The notes beneath the pieces are model-generated. The model ran no database searches and was not told the origin of the DNA. It was given only the letters and a program-made list of their open reading frames with translations. Positions 1 to 6,246 of a DNA stretch of 10,244 bases are shown here, piece by piece. Each line of letters opens with the position of its first letter. Positions within the stretch are counted from its first letter, which is position 1. Source of the DNA: Cellvibrionales bacterium (GTDB lineage: Bacteria; Pseudomonadota; Gammaproteobacteria; Pseudomonadales; UBA7434); NCBI GenBank assembly GCA_018668095.1, contig JABIQF010000024.1, positions 1 to 10,244 of the forward strand, in the 5' to 3' direction. The translations under genes and the position numbers were made by a program.

Positions 1-291
1 AAAAGAGAAGGCAAGAAACAAAGAAGAGCAGAAGATCAAAAAAATGATATTTTACTCAAGAGAATTATTGAGTGTATTTGCAGGTAGAAGGTGAAAGAGT
101 GAAAGCTAAACAAAAGCTTATAACTAGTAGAACTACTATTTTGCTAAAAGGTAAACTTGGACGTAAATTTTGATGTAAGTGCAACACAAAAAAAGTACCC
201 CCTATACCGCTTGGCGATAATCTCTCTGGAACTGCTGGACAGAAAACACTGCGAGATGCACCCGTCGTGGTTAAGCTTACGGCATTTTTTG

Positions 292-321
292 GTTACTTTT
301 TTTGCTGTAGAAAAAAGTGAC
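292..321. repeat. Long AT-rich hairpin (inverted repeat)
   Basis: The arms 292-302 and 311-321 pair over 11 bp (GTTACTTTTTT against AAAAAAGTGAC) with one G-T wobble and an 8-base loop. The structure is near-symmetric, so short open frames appear on both strands. It could be a bidirectional terminator-like element or one copy of a dispersed palindromic repeat; the sequence alone does not decide. Confidence 0.5.
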
Positions 322-327
322 TGGCAT

Positions 328-344
328 GTCGGGCCACCCCCGAC
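328..344. repeat. GC hairpin, possible weak terminator of the HNH gene
   Basis: GTCGGG (328-333) pairs perfectly with CCCGAC (339-344) around a 5-base loop. On the minus strand, downstream of the HNH gene, the nearest T-run lies about 11 bases past the stem, inside the neighbouring hairpin. It is therefore not a textbook intrinsic terminator. Confidence 0.35.
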
Positions 345-432
345 GACCTTGACCTTAAAACTCAACAAAAAAAGCAGAAAACTAGAACATAACAACACTA
401 TCAGACACAACTAAGAACCAAAAACTATAACT

Positions 433-450
433 CCCTATCCCTATCCCTAT
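433..450. repeat. Three tandem CCCTAT hexamers over the HNH stop codon
   Basis: CCCTAT occurs at 433-438, 439-444 and 445-450. Read on the minus strand in the gene frame this gives TAG GGA TAG GGA TAG GGA, so the natural stop is followed by two further in-frame stops. Confidence 0.9.
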
Positions 451-1001
451 GCAGCTTGCCAATGCCGATGACTATCCCGAAACCTCGACTGCAAATACGC
501 CATTTGATCACCAATAATCTGCCTATTACTCAAATACATAAACTCATAGATATTAGGTGTAAACGGCACCGCCAGTAACTCCATCCCTGCTTCCTCTGGT
601 GTCCTTGCACCTTTAAAGCTATTACACCGCTGACAAGCAGACACAAGGTTCTGCCAGCTATCCTCACCGCCCTGTGAAGAAGGAATAATATGATCTCGAG
701 TTAACAAGCCATAAGGAAACTGCTTACCACAATAAAGACAAAAATGATCATCGCGCCTAAAAAGCGTACGATTAGATAAAGCAGGCGTTAAACATTGTCG
801 CGAAGTTTTACCTTCACAAGCAATAATAGGAGGAATAGACAATACTGATCGAAGACCTTCGTTATTGTAGCCACCATGAAGAATAGAGCGCTTATCCCCA
901 AGGCTCCATACCACCTGCTGCTTAACGCAAAGCGTTGCTGCAATTTCCTTAGAAACCCAACATTGTGGCAAACCGGCTTTATTTAATCGCAATATTTTCA
1001 C
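447..1001 (-). CDS. HNH endonuclease family protein
   Basis: This 184-residue protein carries a complete HNH nuclease fold in its centre and C-terminal half. A CxxC knuckle (C88-LY-C91) is followed by the core motif RDHIIPSSQGG (102-112; H104 as the likely general base), then W116 and N118. A second CxxC follows (C123-QR-C126, N127) in a SACQRCN-x-x-KG context. The four cysteines would bind a structural zinc, and H/N/N would hold the catalytic metal. Small HNH proteins of this kind are widespread in Gammaproteobacteria; the cellular role is not established to my knowledge. Nothing here suggests an intron or intein. The start is GTG (minus-strand complement of 999-1001) with an AGGT about 6 bases upstream. 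The gene is divergent from mnmG, with the putative oriC between them, and it has its own promoter. It ends in three in-frame TAG codons within a hexamer repeat. Family assignment is firm; function is open. Confidence 0.9.
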   Translation of the reverse strand: MKILRLNKAGLPQCWVSKEIAATLCVKQQVVWSLGDKRSILHGGYNNEGLRSVLSIPPIIACEGKTSRQCLTPALSNRTLFRRDDHFCLYCGKQFPYGLLTRDHIIPSSQGGEDSWQNLVSACQRCNSFKGARTPEEAGMELLAVPFTPNIYEFMYLSNRQIIGDQMAYLQSRFRDSHRHWQAA

Positions 1002-1050
1002 AAGTTACCTGAAATAAGTTGTGCTAAATAAATTAAATATCAGTTTTTTA

Positions 1051-1079
1051 ATAATAAACGGAGTTTTTTTTCATCTCAA
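1051..1079 (-). promoter_or_regulatory. Sigma70-type promoter of the HNH gene
   Basis: On the minus strand TTGAGA (1079-1074) and TATTAT (1056-1051) are separated by exactly 17 bases, each matching its consensus at 5 of 6 positions. Transcription would start near 1044, leaving a leader of about 40 nt before the GTG. The -35 element lies 4 bp from the first DnaA-box-like site, so DnaA binding at the origin could affect this promoter; that last point is inference. Confidence 0.6.
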
Positions 1080-1083
1080 TAGC

Positions 1084-1092
1084 TGTGTGTAA
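1084..1092 (-). promoter_or_regulatory. DnaA box, one mismatch (R4-like position)
   Basis: TGTGTGTAA is the complement of TTACACACA, one change from TTATNCACA. It lies in an AGCTGTG block (1081-1087) that recurs at 1104-1110, so boxes one and two are in the same orientation 22 bp apart, about two helical turns. Confidence 0.55.
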
Positions 1093-1105
1093 ACACTTGA
1101 GCAGC

Positions 1106-1114
1106 TGTGCATAA
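1106..1114 (-). promoter_or_regulatory. DnaA box (TTATGCACA)
   Basis: TGTGCATAA is a full match to TTATNCACA on the minus strand, in the same orientation as the box at 1084. Confidence 0.75.
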
Positions 1115-1123
1115 AGAACATAT

Positions 1124-1132
1124 TTATACACA
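1124..1132 (+). promoter_or_regulatory. DnaA box (TTATACACA)
   Basis: Full match to TTATNCACA and identical to E. coli box R2. It points opposite to the two boxes on its left, with 9 bases between it and the box at 1106. Confidence 0.8.
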
Positions 1133-1262
1133 GAATTATAGGGCTCTGGTTTTTATGCCAAAAGTTTAAGTTTTTAACTCTCAGCTTGGCAGCAGCTTAG
1201 CCACTCTTTATCTCTGTAGTTGTACTTGCTGTAAGTGTTTGTAATTAAATGGTAAAAAAGGG

Positions 1263-1271
1263 TTTTCCACA
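1263..1271 (+). promoter_or_regulatory. DnaA box, one mismatch (R1-like)
   Basis: TTTTCCACA differs at one position from TTATCCACA. Its orientation, its place at the edge of the AT-rich segment, and the following CCTAATAA (1284-1291) correspond to E. coli R1 and the adjoining 13-mer region. Confidence 0.7.
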
Positions 1272-1287
1272 GCAATCTGTGTCCCTA

Positions 1288-1372
1288 ATAATTACTATAT
1301 TATATAAATATCTATATATACATAAAGACATATACATAAGAAATATAAAGATAAAAACATAGATTTAAAGCG
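1288..1372. repeat. AT-rich DNA unwinding element with three 13/14-mers
   Basis: This stretch is almost entirely A and T. It contains ATATACATAAAGAC (1316-1329), ATATACATAAGAA (1330-1342) and ATATAAAGATAAA (1343-1355), three head-to-tail imperfect copies. The first two share the 10-mer ATATACATAA. Their location between the R1-like box and mnmG corresponds to the three 13-mers of E. coli, although the repeat sequence itself differs. Confidence 0.65.
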
Positions 1373-1391
1373 CTCTGGCAAACCGTTTAAT

Positions 1392-1432
1392 CAGGGCTGT
1401 TCAGCCTGAAATTTAATGTTATATTGCGCGCC
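1392..1432 (+). promoter_or_regulatory. Probable mnmG promoter with GC-rich discriminator
   Basis: TATATT (1420-1425) is followed directly by GCGCGCC (1426-1432), the GC-rich discriminator typical of promoters repressed in the stringent response. No good -35 is present; TGTTCA at 1398-1403 with a 16-base spacer is the best candidate. An imperfect hairpin (1392-1408, CAGG-CT against AGCCTG) overlaps the -35 zone. Transcription from here would start beside the unwinding element, as gidA transcription does in E. coli. Confidence 0.45.
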
Positions 1433-1503
1433 CTGCTTCCAAGGATATCGTTGAATAACTATCCGAAGCTAACAAACAAAAACGAGATATAAACTTAAAA
1501 CTT

Positions 1504-3444
1504 ATGCGATACCCTGATAATTTCGATGTCATTGTGATTGGTGGCGGCCATGCCGGTACCGAAGCAGCGCTTGCTGCTGCTCGCATGGGCAGCAAAACAC
1601 TGCTGTTGACGCATAACATCGAAACACTGGGTCAGATGTCATGTAATCCTGCCATTGGCGGAATCGGTAAAAGTCATTTGGTCAAAGAGATCGATGCGCT
1701 AGGCGGCGCAATGGCGATTGCTGCCGATCATGGCGGTATCCAGTTTCGAGTTTTAAACGCAAGAAAGGGCCCTGCCGTTAGAGCAACTCGAGCACAAGCT
1801 GATCGCGTTTTGTACAAAGCAGCTATTCGATCAATTCTTGAGAACCAAGCTAACCTCACTATTTTTCAAGCTTCCGTCGATGATTTAATTATCAACGAGA
1901 GCCTAGCAACGCCCGTAGTTACTGGGGTTATAACCAATATAGGTTTAGAATTTCATGGAAAATCGGTTGTTTTATCAGCCGGCACATTCCTTGGTGGTAA
2001 AATTCATATTGGTTTAGATAATCATTCTGGTGGTCGAGCCGGTGATCCACCATCGATTGCCTTGGCAAATAGGTTACGACAACTGCCCTTTCGAGTCGGT
2101 CGTTTGAAAACAGGAACTCCTCCTCGTATTGATGCAAAAACGGTCGATTTTTCTGAGTTACAAGAACAAAAAGGCGATACCCCTCTTCCGGTTATGTCTT
2201 TTCTCGGAAGTGTTGATGATCATCCTGAACAAGTCAGTTGTTATATCACGCATACCAATGAGCAAACGCACGATATTATCCGTGAAGGACTCGATAGATC
2301 GCCCATGTACACAGGCGTTATTGAGGGTACGGGCCCGCGTTATTGCCCATCGGTAGAAGATAAGATTCACCGCTTTGCCGATAAATCTTCACATCAGATT
2401 TTCATTGAGCCAGAGGGGTTAAATACCCATGAGCTCTACCCTAATGGTATATCGACAAGTTTACCTTTTGATATTCAGATCCGTATGGTTCGTAGTATCA
2501 AAGGCTTTGAAAATGCCCATATTACGAGGGCTGGCTATGCCATTGAGTATGATTTTTTTGATCCTAGAGATCTAAAACCGAGTTTAGAAACCCGGTTTAT
2601 TGATGGATTGTTCTTTTGTGGCCAAATTAATGGCACAACAGGTTACGAAGAAGCTGGCGCACAAGGCTTGTTAGCTGGAACCAATGCATCGCTTAAAGCG
2701 CAAGATCGAGAATTTTGGTGTCCAGGACGTGATCTCGCTTATACCGGTGTAATGGTCGATGATCTAATTACTTTAGGGACTCAAGAGCCTTATCGTATGT
2801 TTACTAGCCGCGCTGAATATCGACTGATTTTACGTGAAGATAATGCCGATGCTCGACTCACAGAAATGGGTAGATCATTAGGATTAATCGATGAAAATCG
2901 ATGGAGAGCGTTTAATGAAAAACAAGAAATTATTGAGCGTGAGAAACAACGATTATTATCAACTTGGGTTCAACCTGATTCAAGTACAGCAGAAAAATTG
3001 AATCCAAAACTCACAAACCCATTAAGTCGTGAGTATAATTTAGCCGATTTATTAAAGCGTCCAGAGCTTAATATTGATGATATTTACGCAGCCACTGAGA
3101 CAAAAATTAATCATCAGCAGGCCAAAGAACAAATAGAAATTACGGCAAAATATGCAGGTTATATTGATCGTCAACAAGACGATATTGACAAGCTTCGTCG
3201 TCATGAAAAAACCAAAATTCCTGCAGATTTTGACTTTAATTCAGTGTCTGGATTAAGTAATGAAGTGAAGCAAAAGTTGAATGATGCCAAGCCTGAAAGT
3301 TTAGGACGAGCAAGTCGAGTGCCAGGTGTGACTCCGGCCGCTATTTCTTTATTGCTTATTTTTCTAAAAAAATTGGGCCATCTTGAGAATTTGGATTTAA
3401 GTGAATCAGAAATTCAAAACAGTAAAAATCAGCAAGTTCTATAG
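1504..3444 (+). CDS. mnmG: tRNA uridine-5-carboxymethylaminomethyl modification enzyme MnmG (GidA)
   Basis: MnmG works with the GTPase MnmE in the cytoplasm to install the (carboxymethyl)aminomethyl group on C5 of wobble U34 in several tRNAs, using FAD, methylene-THF and glycine or ammonium. At 646 residues it is slightly longer than E. coli MnmG (629 from memory), through a ~4-residue insertion near 132-141 and a C-terminal tail of about 17 residues. Visible marks are the FAD-binding GGGHAG (13-18), SCNPAIGGIGK (46-56) with C47, GRLKTGTPPRID (199-210), and GPRYCPSVEDK with C281, matching the two conserved cysteines of the family. Further marks are GYEEAGAQGLLAG, a YRMFTSRAEYRL block, and the C-terminal helical MnmE/tRNA-binding domain ending SRVPGVTPAAISLLL. 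The ATG start gives the standard family N-terminus, though no strong Shine-Dalgarno is visible. It is the first rightward gene after the putative origin. mnmE is not adjacent. Confidence 0.98.
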   Translation: MRYPDNFDVIVIGGGHAGTEAALAAARMGSKTLLLTHNIETLGQMSCNPAIGGIGKSHLVKEIDALGGAMAIAADHGGIQFRVLNARKGPAVRATRAQADRVLYKAAIRSILENQANLTIFQASVDDLIINESLATPVVTGVITNIGLEFHGKSVVLSAGTFLGGKIHIGLDNHSGGRAGDPPSIALANRLRQLPFRVGRLKTGTPPRIDAKTVDFSELQEQKGDTPLPVMSFLGSVDDHPEQVSCYITHTNEQTHDIIREGLDRSPMYTGVIEGTGPRYCPSVEDKIHRFADKSSHQIFIEPEGLNTHELYPNGISTSLPFDIQIRMVRSIKGFENAHITRAGYAIEYDFFDPRDLKPSLETRFIDGLFFCGQINGTTGYEEAGAQGLLAGTNASLKAQDREFWCPGRDLAYTGVMVDDLITLGTQEPYRMFTSRAEYRLILREDNADARLTEMGRSLGLIDENRWRAFNEKQEIIEREKQRLLSTWVQPDSSTAEKLNPKLTNPLSREYNLADLLKRPELNIDDIYAATETKINHQQAKEQIEITAKYAGYIDRQQDDIDKLRRHEKTKIPADFDFNSVSGLSNEVKQKLNDAKPESLGRASRVPGVTPAAISLLLIFLKKLGHLENLDLSESEIQNSKNQQVL

Positions 3445-3473
3445 ATTCTTGTCAGTGACCGGAAACCTTTCAT

Positions 3474-4103
3474 TTGAATAATCAACACTATGATTTATTG
3501 CGCAGAGGAGCGGAAAAATTATCCCTCCCAATTACAGATAAACACATTGACCAATTACTCCAGTTTGCAGAGTTAATCCTTAAGTGGAATAAAACACACA
3601 ACCTTACTGCAATAACAGACCCTGATGAGGTAGTAAGTAAACACTTACTTGATAGCTTAAGTATTTGCTTGGCTTTCCCTAAGGGTAATGCTTTAGATGT
3701 TGGTAGTGGTGCAGGATTACCGGGTATTCCATTATCGATTATTAATAGCCATCAAAACTTTACCCTTGTAGATAGCAGTTTAAAAAGAATCACTTTTATA
3801 AATGAGGTCAAGCGGAAGTTAGCGCTAACTAATGTAACAGCAGTTCATAGTCGTGTAGAGGATTTTGAGGGTAGAGATTTTAATGTTATTACTAGCAGAG
3901 CTTTTAGCTCGCTGGGAACAATGTTAGAACAAACTAAACATTTATTAGTTGATGATGGTTGCTGGTTTGCAATGAAAGGTATGTTCCCAACAGAAGAAAT
4001 CAATGAAATAAAAGATAAATTTCAAGTACAAAAAACAATCAAAATATCAGTACCTGGCTTAAATGCTGAAAGGCATATTATTCAAATTGGACGATCAACG
4101 TAA
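3474..4103 (+). CDS. rsmG: 16S rRNA (guanine-527-N7)-methyltransferase RsmG (GidB)
   Basis: RsmG transfers a methyl group from S-adenosylmethionine to N7 of G527 in 16S rRNA, in the 530 loop. The 209-residue protein is of family length (E. coli 207). It shows the N-terminal signature KWNKTHNLTAI (37-47), then KHLLDSL (56-62), the SAM-binding loop DVGSGAGLPGIPL (75-87), and TSRAFSSL, a conserved RsmG motif. The start must be TTG at 3474: an in-frame TGA lies at 3456-3458 and no ATG or GTG follows before the conserved region. GGA at 3461-3463 serves as a weak ribosome binding site about 10 bases upstream. It lies 29 bases after mnmG, the usual pair, and is probably co-transcribed with it. Loss of rsmG is known to give low-level streptomycin resistance in several bacteria; this copy looks intact. 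Confidence 0.97.
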   Translation: MNNQHYDLLRRGAEKLSLPITDKHIDQLLQFAELILKWNKTHNLTAITDPDEVVSKHLLDSLSICLAFPKGNALDVGSGAGLPGIPLSIINSHQNFTLVDSSLKRITFINEVKRKLALTNVTAVHSRVEDFEGRDFNVITSRAFSSLGTMLEQTKHLLVDDGCWFAMKGMFPTEEINEIKDKFQVQKTIKISVPGLNAERHIIQIGRST

Positions 4104-4187
4104 AAAATAAATCGGCTCTATTCGATATAAATACAATTACGGCTGGCGTTTTTTCCCTCAAACCATCGATAATAGCAACTGAAATGG

Positions 4188-4205
4188 CGGCTGATTTAAA
4201 AGCCG
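4188..4205. repeat. Small hairpin in the rsmG-parA gap
   Basis: CGGCT (4188-4192) pairs with AGCCG (4201-4205) around 8 bases. No T-run follows on the forward strand, so this is not a convincing terminator. The 177-bp gap 4104-4280 otherwise shows no clear promoter and no parS-like palindrome. Confidence 0.3.
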
Positions 4206-4280
4206 ATAATACGGCAGAAAGAAGATAGTCAATTCAGTGGTGACTTTCAGACATGACTGCATAAAACTCCGGAAACGATT

Positions 4281-5078
4281 TTGGCTAGAATTTTTGCGAT
4301 AAGTAATCAAAAAGGCGGTGTTGGCAAAACGACCACAACCGTGAATCTTGCTGCCTCGCTTGCGGCAACAAAAAGACGTATTTTACTTGTCGATCTTGAC
4401 CCCCAAGGCAATGCCACAATGGGTTGTGGAATCGAGAAAAATGATCGCGAATTAACCTTGTATGATTTGCTGTTGCAAAACTCATCCATTGAGCAAGTTG
4501 TTTGTTATAGCGAATCAGGAAAATTTGATGTGCTGCCATCAAATGGTGATCTCACTGCCGCTGAAGTTGAGTTGTTAAATGTTCCTAATAAAGAATATGT
4601 TCTTTCAGGAATATTAAACAGTGTTCGAGATCAATACGATTTTATCCTAATTGACTGCCCTCCTTCTTTGAGCATGTTAACGGTTAATGCCATGGCTGCT
4701 GCTGACGGTGTCATTATTCCAATTCAGTGCGAATACTATGCCTTGGAAGGTTTATCGGCGTTAATGAACACCATTGCTAGGGTTGCTGATTCCATTAACC
4801 CCAATATTATTATTGAGGGATTATTAAGAACAATGTATGACCCTCGTAATAGTTTGACTAATGATGTGTCTGATCAGCTTATGCAGCATTTTGGTGAGCG
4901 CGTTTATCGAACCGTTATCCCTCGTAATGTGAGATTAGCGGAAGCACCGAGTCACGGTGAGCCAGTATTAGCTTATGATCGTCAATCTAAGGGTGCAGTA
5001 GCTTACTTAGCGCTAGCGGGCGAGCTGCTTCGTCGTGAAGAAGCCAGAAAGCATTTAGATCACCCTGTATCAAGTTAG
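4281..5078 (+). CDS. parA: Chromosome-partitioning ATPase ParA (Soj family)
   Basis: ParA binds the nucleoid as an ATP-bound dimer and is released by ParB-stimulated ATP hydrolysis, which moves the ParB-parS origin complex. The 265-residue protein is the short chromosomal type without an N-terminal DNA-binding domain. The deviant Walker A motif KGGVGKTT occupies 11-18, with signature lysine K11 and catalytic-loop K16. Walker A-prime ILLVDLDPQGN follows (34-44; D38, D40). Walker B FILIDCPPSL comes near residue 120, and a conserved PIQCEYYALEG later. Translation begins at TTG (4281): a TGA lies in frame at 4254-4256 with no ATG or GTG between, and GGA at 4271-4273 is the likely ribosome binding site. 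parB follows after 72 bp, in the usual operon. An 11-bp direct repeat straddles the stop codon. The C-terminal tail is short and polar. Confidence 0.97.
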   Translation: MARIFAISNQKGGVGKTTTTVNLAASLAATKRRILLVDLDPQGNATMGCGIEKNDRELTLYDLLLQNSSIEQVVCYSESGKFDVLPSNGDLTAAEVELLNVPNKEYVLSGILNSVRDQYDFILIDCPPSLSMLTVNAMAAADGVIIPIQCEYYALEGLSALMNTIARVADSINPNIIIEGLLRTMYDPRNSLTNDVSDQLMQHFGERVYRTVIPRNVRLAEAPSHGEPVLAYDRQSKGAVAYLALAGELLRREEARKHLDHPVSS

Positions 5079-5094
5079 CCCCCGTATCAAGTTA
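5067..5094 (+). repeat. 11-bp direct repeat across the parA stop codon
   Basis: GTATCAAGTTA occurs at 5067-5077 and again at 5084-5094. The first copy overlaps the TAG stop of parA. It looks like a small local duplication with a 17-bp period. Confidence 0.9.
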
Positions 5095-5150
5095 ACTCAT
5101 AAAAGCTCAACTTTATTCATTCCAATAGCAGATAGTTAGGCGCAACAATA

Positions 5151-6179
5151 ATGGCAATAAAAAAGAAAGGCTTGGGTAAAGGGTTAGATGCTTTGTTGGG
5201 AGATGCTTTTAATGCGGCATCTAAACAGCAAAAGGTAAATACCTCACCAAGTAACCAACCGGCTAGGGGCCTAGCCGCTGAGTTAAATCAGCTATCCAGC
5301 CGCAGTCAACAACCATCGACTGTAGAAACAGACTCATCAGAAGAAATATCGATAGAGCCTATCGCTGGGCAGCCAGTTTTGAAAACAGATACTTTATTGG
5401 AAGTGCCTGTTGAAATGTGTCAACGAGGCAAATATCAACCCAGACGAGATATAGACCCTACCTCTTTGGAAGAATTAGCAGCGTCTATTCGTAACCAAGG
5501 CGTAATGCAACCCATTATCTTGCGCGCGATTGCGAGTGAGTCAGCAGCTGAAGCTAGCTATGAAATAATTGCTGGTGAGCGACGCTGGCGTGCGGCGCAG
5601 TTAGTGGGGCTAACAACCGTTCCAGCGGTTGTTAAAGATGTACCTGATGAAGCTGCGATGGCAATGGCGTTGGTAGAAAATATTCAACGTGAAGACCTTA
5701 ACTCAATGGAAGAGGCTTATGCATTATCAAGATTAAATCAAGAATTTGGTCTTACACATCAACAGGTTGCAGATATTGTAGGTAAATCGAGAGCTGCGGT
5801 ATCCAACACTTTGCGTTTAATGAGCTTGCACAAAGACGTTAAGTTGCTTTTAGAAAATGGCGATTTGGAGATGGGTCACGCTAGAGCTTTATTGGGCTTA
5901 GAGGGTATAACTCAAGTCAATACAGCAAAAGAGGTGGTTAATCGTGGTTTGAGTGTGCGTCAAACGGAAGCGCTCGTAAAAAGCGTCCAAGCGCCCAAAG
6001 CAGAAAAAACAACAAAGAATGAGACTGAAGACCCTAATATTTCTCGCTTGCAAACCGATTTATCTGACACTTTAGGTGTTCCAGTATCGTTTAGTCATTC
6101 AGAAAATGGTCGAGGTAAGCTAACAATTAAATACAACAGCCTTGATGAGTTAGATGGAATTTTAGAGCATATTAAGTAA
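5151..6179 (+). CDS. parB: Chromosome-partitioning protein ParB (Spo0J family)
   Basis: ParB binds parS sites near the origin, spreads along DNA as a CTP-dependent clamp, and stimulates ParA. The 342-residue protein begins with the ParA-activating segment KKKGLGKGLDALLG (4-17). A low-complexity Q/S-rich linker follows (about 22-75). The CTP-binding N-domain contains KYQPRRD (94-100) and GERRWRAAQ (142-150). Next come ENIQREDLN (176-184), a helix-turn-helix for parS recognition (about 200-222, GLTHQQVADIVGKSRAAVS), and a C-terminal dimerisation domain (about 296-342). The ATG start is preceded by TAGG at 5137-5140, 10 bases upstream. The linker is longer than the minimum in the family, and no key motif is missing. 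It lies 72 bp after parA and before the atp operon, from which it is separated by 265 bp. Confidence 0.97.
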   Translation: MAIKKKGLGKGLDALLGDAFNAASKQQKVNTSPSNQPARGLAAELNQLSSRSQQPSTVETDSSEEISIEPIAGQPVLKTDTLLEVPVEMCQRGKYQPRRDIDPTSLEELAASIRNQGVMQPIILRAIASESAAEASYEIIAGERRWRAAQLVGLTTVPAVVKDVPDEAAMAMALVENIQREDLNSMEEAYALSRLNQEFGLTHQQVADIVGKSRAAVSNTLRLMSLHKDVKLLLENGDLEMGHARALLGLEGITQVNTAKEVVNRGLSVRQTEALVKSVQAPKAEKTTKNETEDPNISRLQTDLSDTLGVPVSFSHSENGRGKLTIKYNSLDELDGILEHIK

Positions 6180-6246
6180 ACGTTAGAATTACCATTAAAT
6201 GCCCGCTTCAAAAGGGCGAAAAAACAACAATCCCTAGCAATCTTGG

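Larger units (their letters stand above)
1..446. other. Left-edge region without a supportable gene
   Basis: The first ~90 bases are very purine-rich, and two forward frames stay open from the edge to stops at 85-87 and about 92-94. Either could be the tail of a gene cut by the window, but low-complexity purine-rich DNA stays open by chance and neither peptide is recognisable. From about 144 to 414 there are overlapping open frames on both strands of about 85-88 codons. They mirror each other across a palindrome at 292-321, have no convincing ribosome binding site, and I do not treat them as genes. A small TAGTAG/CTACTA inverted repeat (125-138) followed by TTTT could be a weak terminator. 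The rest looks like intergenic sequence downstream of the leftward HNH gene. Confidence 0.5.
1081..1372. other. oriC: Putative chromosomal replication origin (oriC)
   Basis: The region combines a DnaA-box cluster and an AT-rich unwinding segment next to mnmG, the layout of E. coli oriC. Sites matching TTATNCACA are TGTGCATAA (1106-1114, reverse) and TTATACACA (1124-1132). One-mismatch sites are TGTGTGTAA (1084-1092, reverse) and TTTTCCACA (1263-1271). The outermost boxes face the same way as E. coli R4 and R1. From memory of E. coli oriC, the R1 flank reads CCACAG, then TG and CCTAATAA at nearly the same spacing; here CCACAG is at 1267-1272 and CCTAATAA at 1284-1291. AT-rich DNA with three 13/14-bp repeats follows toward mnmG. 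No GATC occurs. The call rests on sequence pattern and synteny only. Confidence 0.82.

Noticed and set aside
1..94. Forward open frames at the left edge, one ending at 87 and one near 94, possible gene tail
   Set aside because: Purine-rich low-complexity sequence keeps two frames open at once; neither peptide is recognisable and the start is outside the window.
144..414. Two overlapping open frames of 85-88 codons on opposite strands
   Set aside because: They mirror one another across a palindrome, lack a good ribosome binding site, and show no recognisable domain.
447..1001. HNH gene as part of a mobile intron, intein or defence island
   Set aside because: No interrupted host gene, no intron structure, no transposase or partner defence gene nearby; the neighbours are core genes.
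1152..1160. TTATGCCAA as a further DnaA box
   Set aside because: Two mismatches in the conserved CACA end; too weak to count.
2822..2845. TTTTACGTGAAGA inside mnmG as parS
   Set aside because: Only about 10 of 16 bases match the parS consensus and the palindrome is broken.
6201..6225. GCCC...GGGC hairpin after parB as a terminator
   Set aside because: The stem is short and the following tract is A-rich on the forward strand, not T-rich; it does not fit an intrinsic terminator in either direction.
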